The notes beneath the pieces are model-generated. The model did no database searches and was not told where the DNA came from. It saw only the letters and a list, made by a program, of their open reading frames with translations. This document shows, one piece after another, positions 8,207-16,474 of a DNA stretch of 64,000 bases. Source of the stretch: Mesorhizobium sp. LMG 17147 (GTDB lineage: Bacteria; Pseudomonadota; Alphaproteobacteria; Rhizobiales; Rhizobiaceae); contig NZ_JANCTC010000011.1 of assembly GCF_024297145.1 (NCBI RefSeq), positions 1 to 64,000 of the forward strand. Direction: 5' to 3'. The translations under genes and the position numbers were made by a program. Each line of letters begins with the position of its first letter. Position 1 is the stretch's first letter.

Positions 8207-9638
8207 ACACATTCAGCAGCAAATACTCCCTCTCCCACGGGCTGATCACTTCCATGAAGGTCTCGAATTCCGCTCGCTTGATCGCCGCATAGGTCGCTGC
8301 GAAGGATTTGCCGAGGAGGGCGCAGAGTTCCTCGTCGGCCTCGAACAGGTCGACGGCTTCGAGCAGGCTGCGCGGCAGGTCGATCTGGTCCTCGTTGGCG
8401 GTCGTCAGAACCGGCGGCTCGGCCTGGATCTTGTTGGTCATGCCGATCAGCCCGCAGGCGAGCGATGCCGCCAGCGCCAGATAGGGGTTGGCGTCAGAGG
8501 AGGGAATGCGGTTTTCGACGCGCCGCGCCGCCGGGTCGGAGCGGGGCACGCGGAAGGCCGTGGTCCGGTTATCGTAGCCCCATTTGTTGTTGACCGGCGC
8601 CGAGGCCGACTGCGTCAGCCGCCGGTAGGAATTGACGTAGGGCGCAAACATCACCAGCGCGTTCGGCACATGTTTCTGCATGCCGCCGATGAAGTGGAAG
8701 AAGGCGTCGGTCTCCGAGCCGTCCTCCGCCGAAAAGACGTTCTTGCCGGTCTTCTTGTCGATGATCGACTGATGGATATGCATGGCGGAACCGGGCTGGC
8801 CCTGGATCGGCTTGGCCATGAAGGTGGCGTAGATTTCGTGCTTCAGCGCCGCCTCGCGGATGGTGCGCTTGAACATGAACACCTGGTCGGCGAGCTCGAT
8901 CGGGTCGCCGTGACGCAGATTGATTTCGAGCTGGCCGGCGCCCTCCTCGTGGATCAGCGTGTCGATCTCCAGGCCCTGGCTTTCGGAGAAATGATAGATG
9001 TCGTCGATCAGTTCGTCGAATTCGTTGACCCCGGCGATCGAATAGCCGGCGCCGCCGCCGATCGGCCGCCCGGAGCGCCCGACAGGCGGGGTGAGCGGGT
9101 AGTCCGGATCGGGGTTCTTGCGCACCAGGTAGAACTCGATCTCGGGCGCCACGACCGGTCTCAGCCCGCGTCTGTCATAAGCGGCGAGCACGCGCTTCAG
9201 CACGTTGCGCGGCGTGAACTCGACCGAGCGGCCGTCCTGGTGGACGAGGTCGCAGATAACCGCCGCCGTCGGGTCCTCCTCCCACGGCACCACGGTCAGC
9301 GTCGAGAGGTCGGGCATCAGCTTGAGGTCGCCATCGTCCTCCGGATAGTGGAAGCCGTTGCCGTCCTCCGGATAGCCGCCGGAAATCGTCGTCATGAACA
9401 CCGCCGAAGGCAGTGCCAGCGAGGTATTGGAGGTGAATTTCTTCGATGGCATCATCTTGCCGCGCGCAACCCCGGCCTGGTCGGGCGTGATGCATTCGAT
9501 GTCTTCGATGCCGCGCCATTGTAGCCAGGCGCTGACTTCTTTCCAGTTCTTGACGCCACGTTGGTTTTTCACGAAGGCAGGCGTGCGGGCGCGTCCTCCG
9601 CGGCTCGACGGACGGACTTCCTTTTTTGCAGGCGGCAT
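8205..9638 (-). CDS. puuA: Glutamine synthetase family protein (gamma-glutamylputrescine synthetase)
   Basis: A 477-residue glutamine-synthetase fold enzyme. Recognised blocks are the Glu-bearing VVAPEIEFYLVRKNPD and EEGAGQLEINLRHGD, the ATP/metal His segment SAMHIHQSI, and the Arg block NRTTAFRVPRSDPAARRVEN-like region ending in NRIPSSDANPYLALAA. The N-terminal segment GVARGKMMP is typical of the PuuA subgroup, which ligates glutamate to putrescine, rather than nitrogen-assimilating GlnA. ATG at 9638 was chosen over a TTG at 9641. The neighbour puuB supports the role. Activity on another amine is possible. Confidence 0.86.
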   Translation of the reverse strand: MPPAKKEVRPSSRGGRARTPAFVKNQRGVKNWKEVSAWLQWRGIEDIECITPDQAGVARGKMMPSKKFTSNTSLALPSAVFMTTISGGYPEDGNGFHYPEDDGDLKLMPDLSTLTVVPWEEDPTAAVICDLVHQDGRSVEFTPRNVLKRVLAAYDRRGLRPVVAPEIEFYLVRKNPDPDYPLTPPVGRSGRPIGGGAGYSIAGVNEFDELIDDIYHFSESQGLEIDTLIHEEGAGQLEINLRHGDPIELADQVFMFKRTIREAALKHEIYATFMAKPIQGQPGSAMHIHQSIIDKKTGKNVFSAEDGSETDAFFHFIGGMQKHVPNALVMFAPYVNSYRRLTQSASAPVNNKWGYDNRTTAFRVPRSDPAARRVENRIPSSDANPYLALAASLACGLIGMTNKIQAEPPVLTTANEDQIDLPRSLLEAVDLFEADEELCALLGKSFAATYAAIKRAEFETFMEVISPWEREYLLLNV

Positions 9639-9796
9639 CAATCACCAGATTTGTTGCAGATTGTGGAGTATAGCTGTTGCCGACGACGGAAGGGAAGGGG
9701 AGCTGGCTGGCATGCGCCTCGATAATCGGGGAAACACAACGACTTCCGGATAAAGGCCTCTTGGTCTAGGGTCGGCCTCCCGCGACGCTGCAATTA

Positions 9797-10522
9797 ATGG
9801 GCCGCATGCAACACAGCCGCAAACTGACGACGATCGGCTTCGACGCCGATGACACGCTGTGGCAGAATGAACAGTTCTTCCGCATGACCGAGACGCGCTT
9901 TGCCGCACTGCTCGCCGATCACGCCGAGGAGGACCGGATTTCAGCAAGGTTGTTGGAGGCCGAGAAGCGCAACCTCGCGGTCTACGGCTTCGGCATCAAG
10001 GGATTTACGCTGTCGATGATCGAGACGGCTATCGAGGTCACCGAGGGCCAGGTGCCGGCCTCAACGATCGCCGAAATTCTCGCCGCGGGCCGCGAGATGC
10101 TCAGCCATCCGATCGAGCCGCTTCCGTATGCGCGCGAGACCGTGGAAAAGCTGGCCGGCGCCTACCGCCTGGTGCTGATCACCAAGGGCGACCTGTTCGA
10201 CCAGGAACGCAAGCTGGCGCAATCCGGACTGGGAGCGCTGTTCCATGCGGTCGAAATCGTCAGCGACAAGAGCGCTGCCACCTATAGCCGCATCTTCAGC
10301 CGCCACGGCGATGGCCCGGAAAAGGGCATGATGGTCGGCAACTCGCTCAAATCGGACGTCGTGCCGGCCATCGAAGCCGGCAGTTGGGGCATCCACGTGC
10401 CGCATGAACTGACCTGGGTGCTGGAGCATGTCGAGCCGCCGGTCTCAGCACCGCGCTTTCGCCAGATAGCCAATCTCGGTGAACTGCCAGGCCTGATCGA
10501 GCGTATCGGCGAGATTGATTGA
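9797..10522 (+). CDS. HAD family hydrolase
   Basis: A 241-residue haloacid-dehalogenase-fold protein. Motif I is FDADDTLWQNE with the nucleophile and acid Asp pair, motif II is LVLITKGD, and motif III/IV is seen in GMMVGNSLKSDVVPAIEAG. A helical cap lies between motifs I and II. Phosphatase activity on a small metabolite is likely, but the substrate cannot be read from sequence. The start could also be the ATG at 9806. It is divergent from puuA with 158 bases between the starts. Confidence 0.85.
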   Translation: MGRMQHSRKLTTIGFDADDTLWQNEQFFRMTETRFAALLADHAEEDRISARLLEAEKRNLAVYGFGIKGFTLSMIETAIEVTEGQVPASTIAEILAAGREMLSHPIEPLPYARETVEKLAGAYRLVLITKGDLFDQERKLAQSGLGALFHAVEIVSDKSAATYSRIFSRHGDGPEKGMMVGNSLKSDVVPAIEAGSWGIHVPHELTWVLEHVEPPVSAPRFRQIANLGELPGLIERIGEID

Positions 10523-10554
10523 TCAGGTCTGCGGTCGGCGCGTCGCCGTAGAGG

Positions 10555-10956
10555 TCAGTTGCGGCCGACCCCGACCAGCCGGTCAATCACCGGCTGCAGC
10601 CGTTCGGTGGTGATCGGCTTGACGACCACCACATCGACGACGCTCGACAGGCCCAGGCTCTCCGGAGTGCCGGTCTTGACCGAAAGCAGGATCACCGACG
10701 GAAGCGATCTGCCTGACGCCCTTCGCAGTGCATCGATACCCGACAGCAAGGCGTCGCAGTCCCCGTTCTCCGCGCCGCCGTCGAGAACGACAGTCCCGGG
10801 TATCAGCGCCTGCAAGGCCTTTGCCGCGGTTTCGGGAGTTTCCGAGATCGGTTTGAGGCCGGACCGCTCCACGATTTTTGAAACCACGACGCGGTTGATC
10901 GGTGATTTTCCGACCACCAGCACCCGCGAGAAATCCGGCAGCATCCGCGTCTCCAT
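10555..10956 (-). CDS. Orphan single-domain response-regulator-like protein
   Basis: A 133-residue receiver-like domain with no output domain. The Asp in TVVLDGG corresponds to the phosphorylated Asp, and the Lys in VVVKPIT to the conserved Lys. The usual acidic pair after beta-1 is absent: RVLVVGKSPINR has Gly-Lys where Asp-Asp or Asp-Glu is expected, so Mg2+-dependent phosphorylation may be impaired. The start METRML at 10956 was taken, though the frame stays open to 11016. No kinase gene is adjacent. It might act as a degenerate receiver or a phosphorylation-independent partner. Confidence 0.7.
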   Translation of the reverse strand: METRMLPDFSRVLVVGKSPINRVVVSKIVERSGLKPISETPETAAKALQALIPGTVVLDGGAENGDCDALLSGIDALRRASGRSLPSVILLSVKTGTPESLGLSSVVDVVVVKPITTERLQPVIDRLVGVGRN

Positions 10957-11016
10957 GTCCCGGCTAACGAAAGGCGGCTGTTTTGCAGGCTCGATATCGC
11001 GATTCGCTGGGCACAT

Positions 11017-11368
11017 GGCGGGGCAGGCCGTTGTTCAACATTTCAATGCAGGGTTGAAACTCGAGCGGTAATTGGCGTGAGATCACTGCTCATGTCAAGC
11101 TCAAATGGCATATCAGGAGAATATCGCAAGAAACATTAAAATTAAAATTAAGTGCTTTCTTTGTCGCCGCCCGAAGGAGAAGTTGCCACCACAACGGGGC
11201 AGGCTCCAGTGAACTTGAGCTTTGCAGCGCGAACGCACCAACTCGCAGCCGTAGCCGGGTTGACGAAAGATTGGATGAAGGCGAGGCAGGTCTGTCGCGA
11301 GCTTGTCGTATCGTCTCGGCGGACTACCCTTCCTCGTTGGCTAAGCACGTCTCTTTGATCGACGGGAG
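11017..11368. other. Intergenic region without a recognised gene
   Basis: About 350 bases between the receiver gene and the Rid gene. It contains an AT-rich stretch around 11130-11155 (ACATTAAAATTAAAATTAAG) that could hold a promoter. Short open frames on both strands have no family features and no convincing ribosome sites. Nothing else is seen. Confidence 0.5.
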
Positions 11369-11374
11369 ATGACA

Positions 11375-11836
11375 ATGGAACTCGTGACTCACAAGAAATT
11401 CAAAAATGGCCGGTTGATGCCGTGGGGAAAGGGTACGGTCGTTACCGGCGCAAAGGGGTTTGTCTATCTTTCCGGAAACACCGCGACCGTCGAGGACTAC
11501 GATCCGATCGGCAAAAGCGGCGGCGGCGCCGTCGGCGGTGCGGCCGCGCAGTGGCGCGAAATTCTCACCAACATCAAATCAGACCTGGAAGAGCTTGGCA
11601 CTGCGCTCGACCATCTCATCAGACTGACCTTCTTTGTTAAGGGGCCATTTCCCGATGGCGGCGTTCTGAGCTCTCCCAATTTTCGCCTGGACGTCCTGGA
11701 CGAATTCTTTGCCGAGCACTGCCCGAAGCACTGCAGCTACAACAACCCGCCGCCCTCGGAAGTTATCGGCGTTGCAGCACTTGCGCAGCCTGATCTTGTC
11801 ATTGAAATCGTTGCACTAGCGGCTCTGCCGGACTAG
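11375..11836 (+). CDS. Rid (YjgF/YER057c/UK114) family protein
   Basis: A 153-residue protein with the Rid fold pattern: VVTGAKGFVYLSGNTATVED, a central helix with ILTNIKSDLEELGTALDH, then LTFFVKGPFPD, and the final VIEIVALAAL strand. RidA enzymes hydrolyse reactive enamine/imine intermediates with a conserved Arg in the motif before the last strands. In this protein that stretch reads PPPSEVIGVAAL and appears to lack the Arg, so it may belong to a non-deaminase Rid subgroup. ATG 11375 has GGGAG six bases upstream. ATG 11369 directly abuts GGGAG and is less likely. Confidence 0.82.
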   Translation: MELVTHKKFKNGRLMPWGKGTVVTGAKGFVYLSGNTATVEDYDPIGKSGGGAVGGAAAQWREILTNIKSDLEELGTALDHLIRLTFFVKGPFPDGGVLSSPNFRLDVLDEFFAEHCPKHCSYNNPPPSEVIGVAALAQPDLVIEIVALAALPD

Positions 11837-11901
11837 GCAGAGCCGCGGCGTGCGGGGTGCGATAACATGCGCTCAAAAACGGCGCGGTGCGGTAGAATTC
11901 A

Positions 11902-12144
11902 TCAGTCGTGGCTCCGTTGCGTGACGATGACCGGGATCAGCAGGTCGCCCCAGTTGCCGTCGCCGCCATGGTGCCGTGCCGAGCGCACCAGTTCGACCGA
12001 GACGCCGGCCTCGACCGCCTTCATTACCGACTGATTGAGCCTGTGCAGATCGTTCGCCAGCATTCGGATGGTCGCCTGCTGGTCGACATTCATGCTGGTG
12101 GCCTGCTCTTCGGCCCGTTCCTTGACGCGGCTTATCGATGCCAT
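11902..12144 (-). CDS. Conserved small protein downstream of aceA
   Basis: An 80-residue protein beginning MASISRVKERAEEQATSMN and ending DLLIPVIVTQRSHD. It is mostly helical and charged in the first half, with heptad-like spacing (TIRMLANDLHRLNQSVMKAV) that may form a coiled coil. Same strand as aceA, 70 bases after it, so probably co-transcribed. Function unknown. The reading frame also continues upstream through aceA in another phase, but only the section from this ATG has a composition like a real protein. Confidence 0.65.
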   Translation of the reverse strand: MASISRVKERAEEQATSMNVDQQATIRMLANDLHRLNQSVMKAVEAGVSVELVRSARHHGGDGNWGDLLIPVIVTQRSHD

Positions 12145-12214
12145 TGGTCTTTTCCCTGTGTTGCCATGCCTGTTGTGTTGCCATGCCCGTTTGGGCGTTC
12201 CCTCTGTTTGTCTG

Positions 12215-13504
12215 CTATTCCGCCGCCGGCCTGAATTGGGCGTGCTCGGTCGATCCATGCATGGCCGTGGTCGAAGACTGGCCACCGGTGATCGCCATCG
12301 AGACGGCGTCGAAATAGCCGGTGCCGACCTCGCGCTGGTGCTTGGTGGCGGTGTAGCCATAGGCTTCCGCGGCGAATTCCGCCTCCTGCAGTTCCGAATA
12401 GGCTGCCATCTGCCGCTCCTTGTAGCCGCGGGCGAGCTCGAACATGCCGAAATTGAGCTGGTGGAAACCGGCCAGCGTAATGAACTGGAACTTGTAACCC
12501 ATGGCGCCGAGTTCCTTCTGGAACTTCGCAATCGTCGCGTCATCGAGATTCTTCTTCCAGTTGAAAGACGGCGAGCAATTATAGGCAAGCAGCTTGCCTG
12601 GATGATGCTTGCGCACGCCCTCGGCAAACGTCCTGGCCTGCCCCAGATCGGGCCTGGAGGTCTCGCACCAGATCAGGTCCGCATAGGGCGCATAGGCGAC
12701 GGCACGGGCGATGCAGGGCTCGATGCCGTTGCTGACATGGTAGAAGCCCTCCGCCGTACGGCCGGCACCATAATCGACGAAGGGCCGGTCGCGTTCGTCG
12801 ATGTCGGAGGTCAGGAGCTTTGCCGCTTCCGCGTCGGTGCGCGCCACGACCAGTGTCGGCGTGCCCATGACGTCGGCGGCAAGGCGCGCCGCGTTGAGAT
12901 TGCGGATGTGTGCGGCGGTTGGGATCAGCACCTTGCCGCCGAGATGGCCGCATTTCTTCTCCGAAGCCAGCTGGTCCTCGTAATGGACGCCGGCCGCACC
13001 CGCCTCGATGAATGCCTTCATGATCTCGAAGGCGTTGAGCGGCCCGCCGAAGCCGGCTTCCGCATCGGCGACGATCGGCGCGAACCAGGTGTCGACCGAC
13101 AGCCCCTTGCCTTCGCAAGTCTCGATCTGGTCGGCGCGCTGCAGGGTGCGGTTGATGCGCTTGACCAGTTCGGGCGCCGCATTGGCGGGATAGAGCGACT
13201 GGTCCGGGTACATGGCGGAAGCGGTGTTGGCATCTGCGGCGACCTGCCATCCCGACAGATAGATCGCCTTCAGCCCGGCCCGCACCTGCTGCATCGCCTG
13301 GTTGCCCGACATGGCACCCAGCGCGTTGACGAAATCCTCTTCATGGATGAGCTGCCACAGCCGGTTTGCCCCCATTTCGGCGAGGCTCTGCCGGATCTGC
13401 ACCGAGCCGCGCAGCCGCTTCACCTCCTCCGGCGAATAAGGCCGTTCGATGCCATCAAAGCGGCCTTGCGGCGCCGACGGAACAAGATTGTAAAAGTCGG
13501 TCAT
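12215..13504 (-). CDS. aceA: Isocitrate lyase
   Basis: Cleaves isocitrate to glyoxylate and succinate, the first glyoxylate-shunt step for growth on acetate or fatty acids. The 429-residue length is normal for the bacterial enzyme. The catalytic Cys is about residue 185 in EKKCGHLGGKV, with the metal-site block GFGGPLNAFEIMKAFIEAGA before it and LLAYNCSPSFNWKKNLDD later. It is divergent from an XRE/ScfR-type regulator whose relatives control glyoxylate or fatty-acyl metabolism, which suggests direct regulation. A malate synthase gene is not present in the window. Confidence 0.97.
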   Translation of the reverse strand: MTDFYNLVPSAPQGRFDGIERPYSPEEVKRLRGSVQIRQSLAEMGANRLWQLIHEEDFVNALGAMSGNQAMQQVRAGLKAIYLSGWQVAADANTASAMYPDQSLYPANAAPELVKRINRTLQRADQIETCEGKGLSVDTWFAPIVADAEAGFGGPLNAFEIMKAFIEAGAAGVHYEDQLASEKKCGHLGGKVLIPTAAHIRNLNAARLAADVMGTPTLVVARTDAEAAKLLTSDIDERDRPFVDYGAGRTAEGFYHVSNGIEPCIARAVAYAPYADLIWCETSRPDLGQARTFAEGVRKHHPGKLLAYNCSPSFNWKKNLDDATIAKFQKELGAMGYKFQFITLAGFHQLNFGMFELARGYKERQMAAYSELQEAEFAAEAYGYTATKHQREVGTGYFDAVSMAITGGQSSTTAMHGSTEHAQFRPAAE

Positions 13505-13702
13505 TGGTCACTCCAGGCGGGTTTGATGCCGGTTTTCGGATGGCGTCGCAGAGGGAAAAATGTGTGCGCCATGTGTGAGATCATTTACACACCGGCACGA
13601 CGCAAGCGAGGTAAACCTCCAGATTAGCCAGAAAATAAGAGAAAACCTGTGTTGTGTTTGACTAATGAGAGCGGTAAATCTGTCATGGTTGTAAAGGCCG
13701 CC

Positions 13703-15193
13703 ATGCCATCGGCGGATGTAAATTCTGTCAAGGGCAGTCGATTGGCCGACCATAAAATCTTCGCCGGGCCGCGCATTCGTCGCATCCGCAACGCCAAGGG
13801 GCTAACCCAGACGGCGATGGCCGAAGGGCTCGGCATCTCGCCGTCCTATCTCAATCTCATCGAGCGCAACCAGCGGCCGCTGACGGTGCAGTTGATCCTG
13901 AGGCTGGCATCCGTCTACAAGGTCGACCCGCACGAACTGCAAGGCGAGGCGAGGGGGTCGGTCGCCGATTTGAAGGAAGTGTTTTCAGATCCGTTGCTGG
14001 CCGGCGAACTGCCGGGCGACCAGGAACTCATCGAGCTTGCCGAGGCGGCGCCCAACGCTTCCGCCGCTGTGATAAAACTGTTTCGCGCCTATCGCGAGCA
14101 GGCCAAGCGATTATCGGATCTCAACGAGCTGCTCGCGCGCGAGGGCAAGGCCACCGCACTCTCCGGTGCCCGGCTGCCGATCGACGAGGTGCATGAGATT
14201 TTCGAACGCCGGCCGAATCATTTTCCCGCGCTCGAAGAGGAAGCCGAGGCATTCACGTCGGTGCTCGATCCCGGCGACGATCTGTTCAGTGCGTTGAAGG
14301 CTTGGCTGCGGCGTGAATTCGGTATCGTCGTCAAGGTACTGCCGGTCGCCACCATGCCCAACTGGCGCCGTCGCTATGACCGTCACTCGCAACGCCTGTT
14401 CCTGTCCGAGCGCCTGTCGCCATTCGATCAGTTGCGCGAGGTGGCTATGGAGGCCTGCCTGATCCGCATGAGCGTCGCTGTCGCCGCCGAGATCCAGGCG
14501 CTGAAGCTGACCACGGACGAAGCCCGCCGGCTGGCGCGTTTCGAGCTCGGCCGCTATGCCGCGCACGCGCTGATGATGCCCTATCAGCCTTTTCACGCCG
14601 CTGCGGTCCGCACCCGCTACGACATAGACATGTTGCGGTCGCGCTTCGGCGTTTCCTTCGAGCAGGCGGCGAACCGGCTGGCCACGCTGCAGCGGCCGGG
14701 TGCGTCAGGTGTGCCGTTCTTCATGCTCGAGGTCGACAGTGCCGGCAATCGGTTCCGCAAGGCGGGCAGCCACGGCTTTCCGCAAAGCCGCTTCGGCGGC
14801 GGCTGTCCGAGGCTGCCGGTCCATGCCGCCTTCGCCCAGCCCGGCCAGATCCTGGTCGAGGCGGTGGAAATGCCGGACGGTGCAGCGTTTCTCTGCATTG
14901 CCCGCACGCTCGAGGGGCCGCAGGGCTCGTTTGCCGAGCGGCCGCGCCGCACCGCGCTGCTGCTCGGCTGCGACATCGGTTTTAGCGACGAGGTCGTCTA
15001 TGGAGCGGCGTTGCCGAGGCCAGCTGCCATCGGCAAGACCGGACAGAGCGCCACGGCGACGGCGACGCCGGTCGGCCCTGCCTGCCGGCTGTGCGAGCGC
15101 ATCGGTTGCCTCGCCCGCGCCGAGCCACCCGTTACACGCCCGCTCGGCCTCGATGAGATGGTGACGGGGCTGTCGGCATTCGATTTTCAGTGA
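13703..15193 (+). CDS. XRE-family short-chain fatty-acyl regulator (ScfR/RamB type)
   Basis: A 496-residue DNA-binding regulator. An N-terminal HTH-XRE domain (RIRRIRNAKGLTQTAMAEGL, then ISPSYLNLIERNQRPLT) is followed by an IrrE/ImmA-like metallopeptidase-fold domain. The C-terminal DUF2083-type region ends with a Cys cluster, CRLCERIGCLARAEP. This architecture matches ScfR/RamB regulators of acetate, propionate and glyoxylate genes. Divergent placement from aceA (198 bases between starts) fits that role. ATG 13703 is preferred because AAAGG lies five bases upstream. Earlier in-frame starts exist at 13685 and 13649. Confidence 0.88.
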   Translation: MPSADVNSVKGSRLADHKIFAGPRIRRIRNAKGLTQTAMAEGLGISPSYLNLIERNQRPLTVQLILRLASVYKVDPHELQGEARGSVADLKEVFSDPLLAGELPGDQELIELAEAAPNASAAVIKLFRAYREQAKRLSDLNELLAREGKATALSGARLPIDEVHEIFERRPNHFPALEEEAEAFTSVLDPGDDLFSALKAWLRREFGIVVKVLPVATMPNWRRRYDRHSQRLFLSERLSPFDQLREVAMEACLIRMSVAVAAEIQALKLTTDEARRLARFELGRYAAHALMMPYQPFHAAAVRTRYDIDMLRSRFGVSFEQAANRLATLQRPGASGVPFFMLEVDSAGNRFRKAGSHGFPQSRFGGGCPRLPVHAAFAQPGQILVEAVEMPDGAAFLCIARTLEGPQGSFAERPRRTALLLGCDIGFSDEVVYGAALPRPAAIGKTGQSATATATPVGPACRLCERIGCLARAEPPVTRPLGLDEMVTGLSAFDFQ

Positions 15194-15204
15194 TTCGGCT
15201 CCAG

Positions 15205-15335
15205 CAATATTGCGGCTGAATCTTCGACCGAAGAACCTCATCTGTTCCTGCGGCGGCAACCAGTAAGCTGGTTCGCAGCTGCCGGCCAAAATATTGGTTC
15301 AGCCAAAATATTGATTCAGCCGAATATTGATTCAG
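15205..15335. repeat. Tandem 16-17-bp repeats with an inverted copy and hairpin before the DUF2167 gene
   Basis: Three contiguous units lie at 15286-15302 (CCAAAATATTGGTTCAG), 15303-15319 (CCAAAATATTGATTCAG) and 15320-15335 (CCGAATATTGATTCAG). An inverted copy, CAATATTGCGGCTGAATC, is at 15205-15222. Between them is a hairpin, AACCAG-TAAG-CTGGTT (15258-15273), inside flanking CGGCA/TGCCG. The array ends 51 bases before the ATG at 15387. It may be a multi-site operator or a small insertion element. It also follows the scfR stop closely. Confidence 0.85.
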
Positions 15336-15386
15336 CATTGACAGTACGGTATCAAAAAAAAGAACTGCGCAACGGTCGGGGGATCA

Positions 15387-16292
15387 ATGACGGGCAGGAC
15401 AGTTTTTTGGCTTGGCTTGGCGCTCGCGTTTTCGGTGGCCGATCCCGCATTGGCTGAAAAGTCCTCGGATTTCTTCAAGTCCTATCAACAGTATAATGAT
15501 GCCGGCAAGGCGTTCCTGGACAAGATCGATCCGAAGACCGGCGCGATAAATCTTGCCGAAGGCATCCATCTCGATCTCAAGGACAAGTTCTATTTTCTGG
15601 ACAAGAAGGACACGCTCTCCGTCCTCACCGAAGCCTGGGGCAATCCGCCCGACTCTGGTTCCGATGCCCTCGGCATGATCTTTCCAGTCTCCCATGATCC
15701 CATTGCCGATAACAATTGGGGGATAGAGCTGCGCTGGGAAAAGATTGGTTACGTCGACGACAGTGACGCCGCGTCCATCGATTACAATGAACTGCTGCGC
15801 AACATGCAGTCAGACACTCTGTCCGGCAACGATCAGAGGGTAAAGGACGGCTATGCGCCCATTACGCTGATCGGCTGGGCGTCGCCGCCGGTTTATGACG
15901 CGGCCCACAAGCGCCTGCACTGGGCCAAGGAGCTGCAATTTGGGAACGATGCCGCCCATACGCTCAACTACGACGTCCGTTTCCTTGGCAGGGAGGGCGT
16001 CTTCGTGATGAGCTATATCGCGACGGTGGAACAATTGCCGGAGATAAGGCAAAGCCTGGATGAAGTGCTTGGCCTCGCGGACTTCAATACCGGCAAGACA
16101 TACGCCGATTTCGTGCCGGGCGTCGATACCGTTGCGGCGATTGGCGTCGGTGGCCTGATTGCCGGAAAGCTGGCGGCGAAAGCAGGTTTTCTGGTCGTGG
16201 CGCTGATCGCGCTGAAAAAGTTTGGCCTGCTCCTGCTGGTTCCGCTGGCCGGTCTCTGGCGCTTTATCCGCGGCAACAGGGGCACGTCGTAA
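15387..16292 (+). CDS. DUF2167 membrane protein
   Basis: A 301-residue protein of the DUF2167 family. It has an N-terminal signal peptide (residues 1-23, cleavage after ADPALA), an exported domain with LTEAWGNPPDSGSDALGMIF, NNWGIELRWEKIGYVDD, GYAPITLIGWASPPVYD and GVFVMSYIATVEQLPE, and two C-terminal membrane segments (about 247-290). Members are envelope proteins of unknown function, often tied to stress operons. The gene stands alone behind an unusual repeat array. Confidence 0.85.
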   Translation: MTGRTVFWLGLALAFSVADPALAEKSSDFFKSYQQYNDAGKAFLDKIDPKTGAINLAEGIHLDLKDKFYFLDKKDTLSVLTEAWGNPPDSGSDALGMIFPVSHDPIADNNWGIELRWEKIGYVDDSDAASIDYNELLRNMQSDTLSGNDQRVKDGYAPITLIGWASPPVYDAAHKRLHWAKELQFGNDAAHTLNYDVRFLGREGVFVMSYIATVEQLPEIRQSLDEVLGLADFNTGKTYADFVPGVDTVAAIGVGGLIAGKLAAKAGFLVVALIALKKFGLLLLVPLAGLWRFIRGNRGTS

Positions 16293-16474
16293 AGCGATCG
16301 TCGACAGGTCGCCTCGGATCATCGCCGGGCGAGGGCGAGGCGCCCTCATCAGTGCGCCAAACGGAACATTGAACTGGATCACGCCCGGCCTTCTGCTTTG
16401 CGTTACCCGAATGAGGCACGTCTCTGTCGTCCATTGCACGTCGTGCTGCTCCGAATTCGCCGACAGTCGCACCC

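Noticed and set aside
7839..9524. 561-codon plus-strand frame containing PTPLLPYSPTPLLPYSP repeats
   Set aside because: The repeats are the octamer array translated. The rest is antisense to puuA, so it is not a gene.
11148..11375. 75-codon frames on both strands before the Rid gene
   Set aside because: No ribosome sites, unbalanced composition and overlap with each other.
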